From Caenorhabditis remanei (taxonomy: Eukaryota; Nematoda; Chromadorea; Rhabditida; Rhabditidae): 64,000 nucleotides of DNA. Under the pieces are notes generated by a model, which saw nothing but the letters and a program-made list of their open reading frames with translations, was not told the DNA's origin and ran no database searches. The translations under genes and the position numbers were made by a program. The stretch spans positions 1,965,717 through 2,029,716 of the forward strand of contig NC_071330.1 of the NCBI RefSeq assembly GCF_010183535.1. The letters run 5' to 3'. The first letter of the stretch is position 1. The number at the start of each line of letters is the position of its first letter. Positions 20,257 to 32,300 of the stretch are shown piece after piece.

Positions 20257-22053
20257 CCTAAATCTGTTTTTAATACAATTCTCAAAAACTTCTAACTCTA
20301 AGTTTTTAGTAGTCATACAGCTACTATATAACATATCAAAATCTAGTAAAGTTCTTATAATATGTTCCGTCTTATAGTCAAAAAAAATTCTGCGAAAAAA
20401 CAAAAAAAAAACACATTGTACAGTCAATTTATATTATATTGAATGAAAAAGAGAGAGGCCCTGTCGAATGACACAATTAGTCTGTCTGTTCTGTGTTTTC
20501 TTCGTTCTCCTCTCAATACAAAAGGAAGCAAATCAAAATTTTTGAAAAAAGAAGAAATTTCAAGAAAACACTAGTCGAAGCGAATCGAGTGTTGTATTTG
20601 CTCACTCACTGAACGACACTATTTTATAGATATTTAGATAGAGGGCGAGAGAAAGAGAATTAGAGAAACATAGAAGTTTGCATCATTTTTTGGGGTTTAT
20701 GATCGGAGAAAGAGAGAGAAAGACAAACTATGATTTGTGGAGTTATCGAGAGGAGAGAAAAGTCGTGAAACCGTGTTGGTGTCAGAAGATCGAGAACATT
20801 GTGATGCTACTTTTTAGTCTATTGAAGAAACGGAGGGAGATTCTGATCTGCATGCGTGGTTTTTTGTCTGGAATTGCAGTCCTTTTTAGGACGGAAAACA
20901 TTATTTTTGAGGAATTTAGGTCATAAAATTGTGTTTTCAATGTTCGTTTAGGTCGAAAAAAGGTTTCCCTGAAATTGCAGACTTTTCAATCATGCATGCT
21001 AAACATCTGAAAATTTAAGGGTTCTGAATTTTTTTCCCGTTTTTTGAAAGAATTACGAAACTCGCTTTAACCTTAACGTTATGAGCTCAAAAATATACTG
21101 AAATGTAAATTTCAGCGAATTTTTCGGGCTTTTCTCATTTCAGACGTGAAATCCTGATGATTGAAATAACTTATTGTTGCAAAACGTAGTCTGTACTACG
21201 ACTGGAAAACTGTCATCGCATAAACATAATTCAATTTTAATTATGATAATTATGCTTTTGTAATTATTTGTACTTAGAGTTTAGAATCCTCTAAATACGG
21301 AAAATAACATGGAGTTTCTAGATATTTCTGACCTGATCTTTCTCTATTTCAATAACTTTATTTCGAAGCTTTGGAAAATCTATGAAACATCAGAATCTCA
21401 GAAACAAGAAAATCATCGTCTGGGCTTTAATTAAAGCGTCAGATTTTCAGAATCTTAAGTTTTTGATCTCTTTAAAATTGAACGTCATCTGGAGCAGGTT
21501 TCGAAAGATGCTATTCGGCATTCCAGCCAAAAACTGCATCAATCAAAAAAAATCAAATTTCAGCTCCAATCAACTCAACTCATATAAAATGTTGTTATTC
21601 TGCTCAACATTCGAAATTCAATATTTGAAAACGAGAGAAGGTCGCACACACATTCTCTGATAAGACTCTTAATGAAACGTATGAAAAACACGTACAACTT
21701 TTCCAAGAACTGACCACTTATATAACACTTCAAAACTTCAACTGTAGTCATATTAAAACCGTATTCTTTGTGTGTTTTGTGTGTTCAAAAACTCCAAAAG
21801 TCGGTGATAAATGTGACATAAACTACAGAATCCGATTGGTTGTTATCATATCGAAAACATTCGATTCTCTGGTGCTTGCTGCGTCTCAATTTGATAATCT
21901 TATCAATTTGGGGAAGAGAAAGAGGGAGAGAGTGTCATGCATTGCATCGAATGACTGACTTGACAGTTTCAGATGAAATGATCAACTTTTGGTAAAGTTG
22001 AATCTTTTAGATTTCCGGAAAACCGAGTATGGCAAATTTAATGAAAAGATCAC

Positions 22054-22130
22054 ACTTCTTACAACGGCGCTCTACCGAAACCGAAAAAAATGTGTTCGAA
22101 GAGACATTTTTCAAGGAAATTTCGAAATGG
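22054..22130. mobile_element. GCGCTC-type MITE, copy 8 (half element)
   Basis: Left arm and centre only (CTTACAACGGCGCTCTACCG to AAGGAAATTTCG). Confidence 0.65.
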
Positions 22131-22256
22131 AGAACTATTAGAAGACGTCAGGACATCTGAATCTCATTAAGGGATTCCAGAATTCTAAACAAGATTCGAC
22201 AAACCGAAAGTTGGAATTCTTCAATCTGGTGGTTAACTATAAACCGGTTAATCTAT

Positions 22257-22392
22257 TATCACGGTACGCTTCTCACAACCGCGCTCTACCGAAACCAAAG
22301 AAAATTGTGTGCGAAATTGAGAGACTCAGAGAAAAATAGACATTTCTCAAGGGCATTTCGGTGGAGCGCAGTTGCAAGAACTGTGCCGAGCT
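22257..22392. mobile_element. GCGCTC-type MITE, copy 9
   Basis: Full-length copy from ATCACGGTACGCTTCTCAC to GAACTGTGCCGAGCTAATA, with a well-preserved palindromic core. Confidence 0.8.
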
Positions 22393-23410
22393 AATAGCTA
22401 GAAATCAGACTATCCAAATTTCCAGATGGTGTAGAAACTTAAGGAATAAGGAGGAAGCAACCGTGCTCTATCGGACTGTTGCCGATGGTTAGTCAACAGT
22501 CCGGAATTTGCTCATTGCGCTCCATCGGACTACTGAATTCCAGAAATAATCAACTAGCGATTAAGTTCAAAAATGGAAGCTATGCAACCGCGCTCTATCG
22601 AATATGAGCTCGAATTCAAGCTACGAGTTCCAAATCCTATAAAATCTCTCGACGATTTCAATCTAACAGTTTTCTACAAACCATAATTTGAAATTCTGAA
22701 CCTCTCTTCCAAACTAACTTAAAAACCAACTGAACCATCACAAAATGCACGTAAACCCGAAGGATGAACGATCATAATACAAAGCCGAATAGTCGTCAGT
22801 GCCGTCGTCGTCGTTACACTTGAATTAGGCGGTACAAATAACGGTCAGTTGGGGGATGGAATGGGCGACGCAGACAAACAAACGATTTTCCTGTTTTAGT
22901 GTGTGTGTGTGTGGAGACAACTTGAAACAAAATCAGAAGATCGGATGGAAAAGAAGGAAGGAAAATGGGTAGAACTTGTTGGTTAGTGGGTGGCATACAA
23001 TAATTTCGTTCAAAGTTCGTTTTGAAGATGGAATTGTCTTTTTTTTCTCCAAAAAAGAGAATCTAGGGATTCTGAATGCATGAAAGACGCCGAAAAGCAA
23101 GATTTTTCACTCAGTGTGCAAAAAAGAGCGGTTGCCTTGGTTTCCAACATATCAGTTGTGTGTTTGTTGGAGAAGGAGGGGGGATAAGGAGTAGAATGTA
23201 GCCAATGCTTTTAGGCTACACATAAGGAGATGAAGAGGTACATGTAGCGGTGGTGTAGATTCTCTAGGGTCTAATGAAGAAAAAGGGAAGAAACAATTAC
23301 TCTAAACCTATATAGATGCTGCTAGGCTTATTATCAGTTTAGAAGGCAAATTAAAAAGGCATTTCGGGAAATTGAGAATGTAATTCAAAATATGTAGGAA
23401 AATATGGACA

Positions 23411-23643
23411 TAAGGATGAATAGAGTACTACTCTTTAAGTTGACCTTTATCTTATGTATGGCACAATTTTGAAATAGTTTGATCCGACGTTTCGGTCCTT
23501 AGACCATCATCAGGGAAGGATCTATTTTTATAGGTAATTCTATCCTTCCCTGATGATGGTCTAAGGACCGAAACGTCGGATCAAAAATTGTGCCATACAT
23601 AAAATAAAGGTCAACTTAAAGAGTGGTACTCTATTCATCCTAA
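23411..23643. repeat. 233-bp palindrome with hammerhead-like core in each arm
   Basis: Near-perfect inverted repeat around a short AT-rich centre (about 23521-23540). Each arm contains, reading toward the outside, CTGATGA, then GGTC-TAAG-GACC, then GAAAC (plus arm 23550-23574; minus arm 23513-23489). That order matches the conserved core and stem II of hammerhead ribozymes. The outer arms are AT-rich (TAAGTTGACCTTTAT). Confidence 0.75.
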
Positions 23644-23694
23644 TTATATTTACACAATGCACATCAACTTAAAGACTACACTCCCTCTATCCAA

Positions 23695-24325
23695 AATATG
23701 GACATTCAGGTCTGTATCATAGAGTCGTCAATTAGAAATATGCAGATCTAGGTTCGATCTACCTATTTGAGCAAAAATTTCAGAAGGTTGAGTATCTGTG
23801 CCATCCTGATGGCGTTGTGAAGCCTTAATGTCTGAAATTCACCTTAAATTCGAAAAAATATGAACATTCCTATGATAATACTCAAAAATCTTGAAATCGC
23901 GAATTTTGAGTCCGAAAAAGGTCGAAATTCAAGTGGTCTCTGCTGGCCGAACTATTTTTTTTGTGTTTCTAGGCCACAGAAAGTTGTTCCCCGTCCGTTA
24001 TGAATAAATCCGAAACAGACAGGGGAGAACTTTCCGTGGCCTTGAAACACAAGAACAAAAAGTTCGGCCAGCAGTGACTACTTCTGAATTTCGACAGATT
24101 TCGGACTGAAAATTTGCGGCTTCGAGAGTTTTTCAGGGTTTTTGAGTGTTATCCTAGGAATGTTCATATTTTTCTAATTTACAGCGAATTTCAGAAATTA
24201 AGGCTTCCCAACGAGATCAGGATGCCACAGTTACTCAAACTTCTAGAATTTTCGCTCAAATAGGTAGATCAAACCTAGATCTTCATGTTTCTAATTGACA
24301 ACTCTTTGATACAGACTTTCCCTAG
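23695..24325. repeat. Foldback element of about 630 bp
   Basis: Arms of roughly 290 bp. Shared inverted blocks include GGTAGATC (paired with GATCTACC), AGTTCGGCCAGCAGTGACTA and GAATGTTCATATTTTT, around a centre near 24000. Parts of one arm recur near 26510-26570. Confidence 0.75.
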
Positions 24326-25254
24326 CAAGTTATAACGGTTTGAAGTGAAAAATCTAGAAATTATTGAAAAATATCGAAATTTTCAAGTATTTCCACTTTA
24401 ACAGTCTATAAATCACTAGAGAACTAGAAAAATGGAGATCTAGACCTGGAAACATGACTAACTAGAAAATTACTAAAAAATGAAAACTGCCGGAATCTAG
24501 CCGAAAAAGACACATAAAACTGAAAAAAAATCACGAGTCTACAAACTAATAATAGTCTTTAATGAACCTATAAAACAGCAAAAACTCCCGCTAACTGCCA
24601 AACTCAACGTATTATCGCGCAGGAAAAAAGGTCAAAGTCGCAAGCCAACACTCCAATCAAAAAGTAGGTCAAATCGAAGAGGAATCTCAAAAAAGTGGTC
24701 ACACAGACTGCCTATAAGTAGAAAATGTCCCCTTAACAGTCACATTAACTATAGAAGAAGTTGACTAGGTCTCTCTCATCTGATCAGTCTGATTAAAGAA
24801 AGAAAACTAGAGGGGAGGGGGGGAGGGAGAGAAAATTACCGAAAGAAACACACAAAAATCGTCTGTTTCCTTTCTTTTTCCCTCTATTCTCTCTAATTGA
24901 CTCTATCTCTTTTCAATTCTTTTTCTCTCTCTCCGTCTCTCTTCATTGCCTACACTCGGCTACACTTGATCTCGAAGAAGAGACTCAAAGTGTGGTCTAT
25001 GTTCTGCCCCCAGTTCTCTACGTGTGATTGATGAAATTGGTCATTTTGAGTGAAGATAGGGGAAGAAGAAGGAGAGAAAGTGATGTGATCATTTACTCAT
25101 GAATTGGAGAAGGAGGTGATTATTGTGGGGGAATACCATGGGAAGAAGGCAGACTGGAAATGGGAGGAGGAAGAAAAACAGCCTCTAAAATGCCGGATTC
25201 TGGGTTTGAGTCTTACAACGGAGCCCCAGGAAGTCAACCCTTGCCAGGTATGTG

Positions 25255-25434
25255 CCCGGGTGGCGTTGAGCGCCTCGCATTTTCAGCCGAAATTTGAAAA
25301 TGCGACGAGAAAGAGTGTGCGAAATGGAGAGACGCAGACACACTCTCTCGATTTTACACACTCTCTCTCTCGTCGCATTTTCGCCCACCTTGAAATCTTG
25401 CAGCGCCCAAAGCGCCTCCATAGGCACATCCCTG
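25255..25434. mobile_element. hAT-type MITE with CAGGTATGTGCC end, copy 2
   Basis: A 180-bp copy of the 10681 element, same orientation, with perfect 8-bp duplication ACCCTTGC (25247-25254, 25435-25442). Confidence 0.93.
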
Positions 25435-27289
25435 ACCCTTGCTATAAATCTCACTATTGACTGTTTCGGCCCTAAGGATTCGATTTCTGAAGCCAGAATC
25501 AGCTTAATCCCGCTGCGGACCTAGCCATTAATCCCGCTGCGGACCTAGCCGCTGCGGACCTAGCCATAATAGAGACGGTGTTAAAAAAATGTTGTTGAAA
25601 AACAAGAATTTTTCTCAACACTCCAAAGTCGGAGTAGCAAAAGTTTTTCAACGGAAAACGGAGGTCGGAACTATTTAAAACTTTCCAAACGGAAGCCCGG
25701 AAGCCGGAATTTCGTGGAACTCTGGTCTCTAGGAATCTACGAGAACATAGCTTTCTCCATACCTCCGAGTTCATTAAAAACAGCTTCAGAGATCAGATTC
25801 AAATTGTTAAGATCACTTAACTACTTTCAAATCTAGCTGGAAACATCTAGACAGGTCTGCTCTACAGTATGACAAGGCTATCAGATCGGATCTAGCAGCC
25901 TTGACTGGCCATAGCGGGAAAGACTCTATATCTTGTTAACTGGATAGCTTGAGTCGCTACGCAGCGGGAGCTCAGAGAAAATGAACTTGGAAAACCGAAA
26001 AATAACTATTAAAAAGCCTCTTACAAGCAAAACACAAATTCCATATCTAATTTGAAAAGAAAAAAACACCGTAAGCAATTCTCATCGTGTCGACATCGAA
26101 AAGCATCTACATATAGTTCGCTCGAAGATGCATATAGCTTTGTCTATGTGTGAATGTGTAAATCGAAATCAAATGAATCTTTTCCCGTCGTCTTCCCTCG
26201 GCATCCTTACGTTCGTTTCTTCAATTGCAAAGAAGAAGAATAAAAGAAAAAGAAGATCGGTATCTGCAGTGAAAAGTCGAGTGATTTAGACGGTAGATAG
26301 TGAGAATCCCTTATGCATACTTGGAACGTGAATCAAGAAGAATTCGGCGGGAAAAGAAGATGGCAGATGAAATTTCAACACTTGATTTTAGGAGGGTAGC
26401 TTCGGAGTCCTATTATAAAGATTAAAATGGAATTTTCAGCTTGAAAACTCTCAAAATCGGAATGATATGTTTGGGAACAACAATAGTACCATTGCTTCCA
26501 ATTTAGTTCAAATAGTTAGATCAAACCTAGATCTCAACTTTTGCAGTTGACAACTTTTTCGTAAAGTCCGGTTCCACAGAGCTAAAGTCGGTTGAAGTGA
26601 AGTCATAACTCTCTAGGAAAAGAATCTACCAAAAAGTTGTCAACTACTAATATGAATATCTAGGTCTGTTATATACAGAGAAGCTGGAATCGGCAAATTA
26701 GTGATTTCGCAATAAGAGCTCGAAAACAACCTGCTCTTACTGTAGCCGGATGAGAAATTCACAGCCCATTACAGATCTCGTATCTTTATGATCAGGAAGA
26801 TCAGAGGCCTAGCTGTCTCACCGTGAGCAACCGACTCGAAGGGAGGCACCCGCTACCTATGCAAAGACGCTCTAAAAAAGACATGGTCCGCATTACATGG
26901 CTGTTCCTACAGAAAATTTTAGGTCTTCATAAAATTGCCTCTTCTTATGAACTTATCGAAAAATGGTTCACGTAATTTCAAAGAATTGATCAATGCCACA
27001 TAAGAAACGACTTAATTCCCCGTAACGGTGTTTGCGGACCTCCTGAGCCACCGTAATCCAAAAAGAGCGGGAAATCCAAATTCAGTTATCCCCCTTGCTC
27101 ATCTTTAATTTGAAGACGTTTTCCATTAGTTTCCCCGGAAAGATTATCACAACTTTCTAACATTTTCTACTTGCTGAAATGATGGACAACTGCAGAAAAG
27201 TAACCAGATGTGTAAACGAAAAGGTAACCAGTTGTGAAAAAAATTTGAAACTGTTTTTTTAAGTTCAGGATTTTCATGATGGAAGAATC

Positions 27290-27706
27290 ATGAACGGTTC
27301 CGAAGAAATCCGTGATAGAGGAAATCCGAAAAAAGCGGATAATGCGAATAAGTTGAGATTCGTTTGGCTCGGAGAGTCCGGTTGGGAGAGGAAACCGAAG
27401 GATTGGGAATTTGATCCAAAGTCTAAAATCAACCAGTCAAATCCGGGATTTCAAAATATTTCAACTCCGAGAGCTTCGCCATTTATTGCCTCGGGAGCAG
27501 CACTCGGAGCATTGATTGGATCCAAAAAAGGTTTTTAAAGTCTTTGACATGGAAGGCTCATACTTCAATTTGTAGGTGCCACGATTGGAACAGCATTCTG
27601 CCCAGGAGTCGGTACGGTGGTTGGTGGAGTTGTTGGGGGAATCGCTGGAGCAGCAGTTGGTGTCATCGTCAACAAAGCTATGAGTAAGGCAGCCGCTGGC
27701 GAATAA
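27290..27706 (+). CDS. Small glycine-zipper protein, unknown function
   Basis: Two exons, 27290-27530 and 27576-27706, join in phase to 123 aa. The first half is polar (GNPKKADNANKLRFVWLGES, then a Trp-rich WERKPKDWEF). The second half is rich in Gly and Ala with GxxxG spacing (ASGAALGALIGSKKG, then GVGTVVGGVVGGIAGAAVG), a glycine zipper able to pack helices in or on a membrane. No signal peptide is obvious. A TTCAG about 22 bp before the ATG may be a trans-splice site. The stop codon overlaps AATAAA, as in hira-1. I do not recognise the family and infer no function. It is the only gene I find between emb-8 and morc-1. Confidence 0.72.
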
Positions 27707-29324
27707 AAGCAAGTTATGAAAAACGACAAAGAAGATTCTAACGACTTCTGAGAAGACTTTATGTTTTTTTTTCGAACACCTATTTTTTGAAGTTTTATGA
27801 ATTAATGAATTTTTGTAAATGTTGTTCCTATTCTCTTTTTTGAAATCACAGAAAATCTACGTAGTCGTAATAAAAACCTCATCCGAAAATGGAACTTCGT
27901 TTTCTTGTCCGTTATTTGAATTGTTCAACAGAAAAAAGCGTCCGAAATCCACAGAAGATCATTGAAAACTGATATTTTCCCGAAGAAAAGCTCGAAAGAG
28001 CAAAGTCCTAGAAGACAACATAATCGTGTCTATTGTATCCAGTGAATTTGGGACTGGCGGACTGCGTTTGGTAGGAAATAGTTCATTAGAACCTTAGGCT
28101 GCTGGATCGTCTAGAAAATCGAATAGGCAACTAATAAAACGCTGGAATTACTAAGAAAACTGACTGAAGACTTCAAAATTCCTATCACTCTACACTTTAT
28201 TACGACGGAAAATTCCCAAAATAATGACTTCTCCGTCGGAAAATTATAACGAAATTGAGATTTCCCTCTGAATTTTCCAATTTTCAAAATTTGTAATAAA
28301 ACTTCATTTTTCGCTCCAAAAATTTCGAGTCTTCAGACCAAAATAGGTTTTTTTTCGCTCCAAATCTCAAAATTTCTGTCTAAAAACTCGGATTTTCCAG
28401 ATTTTTCCATCAAAAACTCGGTTTTTTCTCTTTAATTCCATCGAAAACTCCGGTTTTTGACACTTTCACAAAACTCAAAAGAACACAATAAACTACAAAG
28501 CACGGATTCTTTTGTCTAATTCTCTTGTCTCTCTCTCTATTTGTGCCCAAACTGTGGTTTATGTTGAAAACACAAAACACTGATATGACGTATGGGGGAG
28601 ACGATAACAAGTTTTAATCTTGTGATGAGACCATTTTCAGTTTTTTTCTAAAACTAGGGGGTGAAAAATATGAATTTAGTCAGAATATCGACTTGAAGCA
28701 TGAAAAAATGGGGGCAGAAAGGGAAAATTCGATTAAATAATTCATATTTCAAGCGATTTTCGGAGTAAAACATAAGGAAGAAAAGAATATCTTGGGGAAT
28801 TTCAGTATACATTGGTAAGAATACAATAGCTGTGAAAAAATATATATATATCTGGAAATGAGAAATTTCAGCATACAATAGGGAGATAAGCGAATACAAT
28901 GAGACTATGAAAATAAAGCGGTAAAAGCAGTAAAATCGGGAAAAAAAGCAAGAAAAGATAGATCCCGGAGGCAAGGGAAAAAGGAAAATATAGTAATTTC
29001 TGGAACTTTTTTGGAGTCATGAAAAAAGGGAGAATTCCATCTGAAATTTTCAGAAAAAGCGGTAAAAAGCAAGAAAAATATAGTCAGATCGGCGAAGGAG
29101 ATGGGGAAATATATTAATTTTTGAAAAAACTTTCGGAGTCATGAATGAAGAAAAAGTAGGCGGGAGATAAGCGAATACAATGGGAATATGATAGAATTCC
29201 ATATGGAATTTTCAAAGAAAAGCGGTAAAAAGCAAGGAAAACATAGTCAAATCGGCGAGAAAGATGAGGGAAGAAATACAGTAATTTTTGAAAGGAAAAG
29301 CAGAAAACATGGTAAATCAAAGAA
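27707..29324. other. Gap between the glycine-zipper gene and the morc-1 3' end
   Basis: A second AATAAA lies near 27868. From about 28850 to 29290 there are two to three imperfect direct units of 130-180 bp containing GATAAGCGAATACAATG, AAAGCGGTAAAAAGCAAG and GTCAGATCGGCGA. The remainder is AT-rich with no supported gene; this probably includes the morc-1 3' untranslated region. Confidence 0.55.
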
Positions 29325-32300
29325 TTATTTCCTCGCAGCCTTTCTTCTCTTCGCTTCTGTGATGTTGGCGTTGACTGTGGTGAGTCTCTCAAGTGCCGAA
29401 CCAAATTGTCCCCTCGCCGGCTGGAAAAATTTCAGATTTCGACTAGAATATAGACGTTTTAGGAGACATTTCGAAACCCGGAGGTTTCAAAACTAGAATC
29501 ATACATCTTGTTTTATAACTTAGACTCCCAATTTGAAACGGGGAAAGCTGCGAATTGCAATTATTTCGAAAAAAAAAAGACATCTCGAAACTGTGTTGAT
29601 TCAAAAAATATTGGACGTTAACGAACCGCGACGTCGCGGATTTCAAAACCGCCATTTTTTCTCTAAAAATTCGAAAAATCACATAATACAGCCAAAATTT
29701 CGATTTTTGGCTTTGAATCTCTATTTTTTGAAATTTTCAGCATTTTTTGATAGTTTTAACAGATTTAGCACCGTTTTAGACATTATTTTCAATCAAAAAA
29801 CCCGAAATTTCATTCAAAACCAATTAGCAATAAGAATAGCTCGAAACTATTAGCACGGCAAGCTTCAGACAACCGCGCTCTACCGAAACCGAAAAAAACT
29901 TGAGTGTGAAATTGAGAGACTCAGAGAAAAAGACAGTTTTAAGAGGGTTTCGGTGGAGCGCAGTTGTAAGTATGGTGCCAACCTGATAATTCGATTCAGA
30001 CTTGTCAAAAATCGGGCCGGATTCAAAAGTGGGTACCCATTTTTTACTAAATTTTTTTTTGAAATTTCGAAAAAATAGAGTGAAAATGCTAAAATTATCA
30101 TACATATTCACATTTTGATTCAATTTTAAAGTTTTGGTCAAAAACTATACTTTTTCCAAAAAAAAAAATTCAAATTTTTTCAAAAAATGTTTCAAAACGG
30201 CCGAGATTTTGTTTTCCCTTGACAAGTTTGATTCGATTCAACATCAAAGAAAGTGCGTTTCGAAACCACAGACATTTTGAAACTTGGACGTTTTAGAACC
30301 AGAACATTTAAAAACCTCAAAAAACAAAAACTCACAACTCGAATTCCGGTGGCACGACTGTGTTTCTGGAATTCATCCAAAACCCTGTCAGCAAGATCAC
30401 CCAATGCCACGGCAGTTCGCTTCTCTCTGTTGATCATTCCCTGACGAGTTTTGATCATTTGAGCCACGTCGATTACTCGTTTCGATCCCGATGAGATGGG
30501 TGTTGTATTGAACCAGACGAGGAATTGGTTGTAGTTGTCCAGATGCTCTTTTGAGATCAATACTTGCTGAAAAAAAGCAGAATTTAAAAATATTTGACGT
30601 TTTCTCGAGGAAATTTTTCAATTTCGACCTTAAGCATTACGTTTTGATACGCAGCTTAATCGACCACTTTTTGAGCCGATTTATGCCCGTTTTCCGCATT
30701 TTTAGCCAGTTTTTCGACTGTCTCGCATCTTTTCAAGATCAATTCTATTCAAAAAATAAACAAAATTTTTAAATAAAAAGCTTATTTTGAATTTCGCGCT
30801 AAAATTTTAGCTGATTTCAGCGGAGCGCGTTTATTTTCACTACTCATTCCGAGACCCTGTGCTACCAGGCTAGGAAAATATGAAATTTCATATTAGCCGT
30901 TACAACTGCGCCCCACCGCAAACGAGAGAGTATCGGCGAGAGACGCAGAGTTTTTCTGGCGCGAAACAGATGTTCATTATTTTTTATCTATTTTCACAAT
31001 TTTTAATTAAAAATTTGCCAATTTCCAAGAGAAAATTATGCAAAAATAAATCAAAAATGGTGAAAATCTTTTTCGCGCTCGAAAAAACTCTGCGTCTCTC
31101 GCCGATACTCTCTCGTTTGCGGTAGGGCGCAGTTGTAAGAAGGCGTGGGCTGCTAATACCAGGATTTGGAAAATATGAAATTTCAGACGAAATTTGAAAA
31201 AAATTCTATAATATGACCAGTGTTATGATTCCAGAAAATTAAAGTCGAGATTTCAGTATTTGTTGTTTTTTCTTGCTTTGACATATATTACCACGGCAAG
31301 ATTCTTACAAGCGTGCTCTACTGAAACAGAGGAAATTGTGTGCGAAATAGAGAGATTCTGAGAAAAAGAGACATTTTTCAAGGGCATTTCGGTGGAGCGC
31401 AGTTGTGCCGAGCTAATAGCATCTTTAGTGATTTTCAGCGTTTTTTCGGGGGTAAATGCTCAAAATCCGGCTCATTTCCATCAAAAATTCAATTGTTTTC
31501 TTTGTTTTCCAGTTCAAAATCCACAAAACTCACTCCTTCCGGAACGCCCGGTCTCGACACCGCTGGCTTCACCGTCGACTTCAATCTCTGCGACGAGGTG
31601 CTCGGTTCAGTCTTCACCTTCTTCGGTGACGCCTCCTCCTCCTCTCCAAAACTATCATCTGATGATGAATCGTGTTGACGTCGTCGGATCACTTTGGTTC
31701 CTGCCGGCTTCTTCGCGTAGACCTTTTGTGGTCGCACTTCTTGAACATTATTCACTCTCTCCTCATCGTCTTCTTGTTCTTGATCATCATCTGCCTGCTC
31801 CTCTTCATCATCTACCAAATCAACAACTTCAACTGAACGACGAACTTGAACTTGCTCATTCTTCACAATCAACGGGACACCCGGGGGATCGCTTTCATCA
31901 AAATCAGTCGGATCGACCTCAACTGGCTGTGAATCCTCGTCCTCCACCTCTCCAACTACATCAATCTCTGGTGTTGGAGTTCTCTTGATTCTCGGCAAAT
32001 GTCTTCTTGCCTCTTCAACCGATCTCTCCGCCATCCGTCTACCCCCTAAATCTCTATTTGCAGCCATTCGATCGACTGGAGACTGATGACGTGGCTCGAA
32101 GACTATGCGACGTGCTGGTGTAACCGGTGGTGGTGGCAGTGGAGCTTGGGCTGGCAAGACTTGAGTGACCTTCGTCTCTGGGTCGGTTCCAACGAAAGAA
32201 CGAGACGGATAGCAAACTTTGTGAATGGCCGTGCAGCTGAAATATGGGTGCTCCCTTGGAGGGATGGTGCCGTCTGTGCAACGCCATGTTTTGCACCGTT

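Larger units (their letters stand above)
20257..27289. other. Seven-kilobase gene-poor interval
   Basis: No exon chain with consistent splice phase or recognisable protein was found. Contents noted: two GCGCTC-type MITEs, a CA-type microsatellite (GTGTGTGTGTGTGTG near 22900), pyrimidine-rich tracts near 24890-24950, the palindrome at 23411-23643, the foldback at 23695-24325, a hAT-type MITE at 25255 and a short tandem of CGCTGCGGACCTAGCC at 25513-25563. Long-range regulatory elements or noncoding RNAs cannot be excluded. Confidence 0.5.

Noticed and set aside
25104..25460. 118-codon frame with RVALSASHFQPKFENATRKS
   Set aside because: The same peptide is encoded at 10594-10827 because both overlap copies of one MITE.
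26060..26340. Possible microRNA or promoter near AAGCATCTACATATAG
   Set aside because: The apparent pairing with GATGCATATAGC is too short and has no stable hairpin by eye.
28654..28974. 106-codon Phe/Tyr-rich frame, possible membrane protein
   Set aside because: Falls in an AT-rich tandem repeat; composition is explained by the repeat and no splice partners exist.
29114..29404. Alternative frame of the last morc-1 exon (LVRHLRDSPQSTPTSQKRRE)
   Set aside because: The preceding exon ends in phase 0, which selects the frame ending KRRKAARK with a prompt stop; the alternative runs on into repeats.
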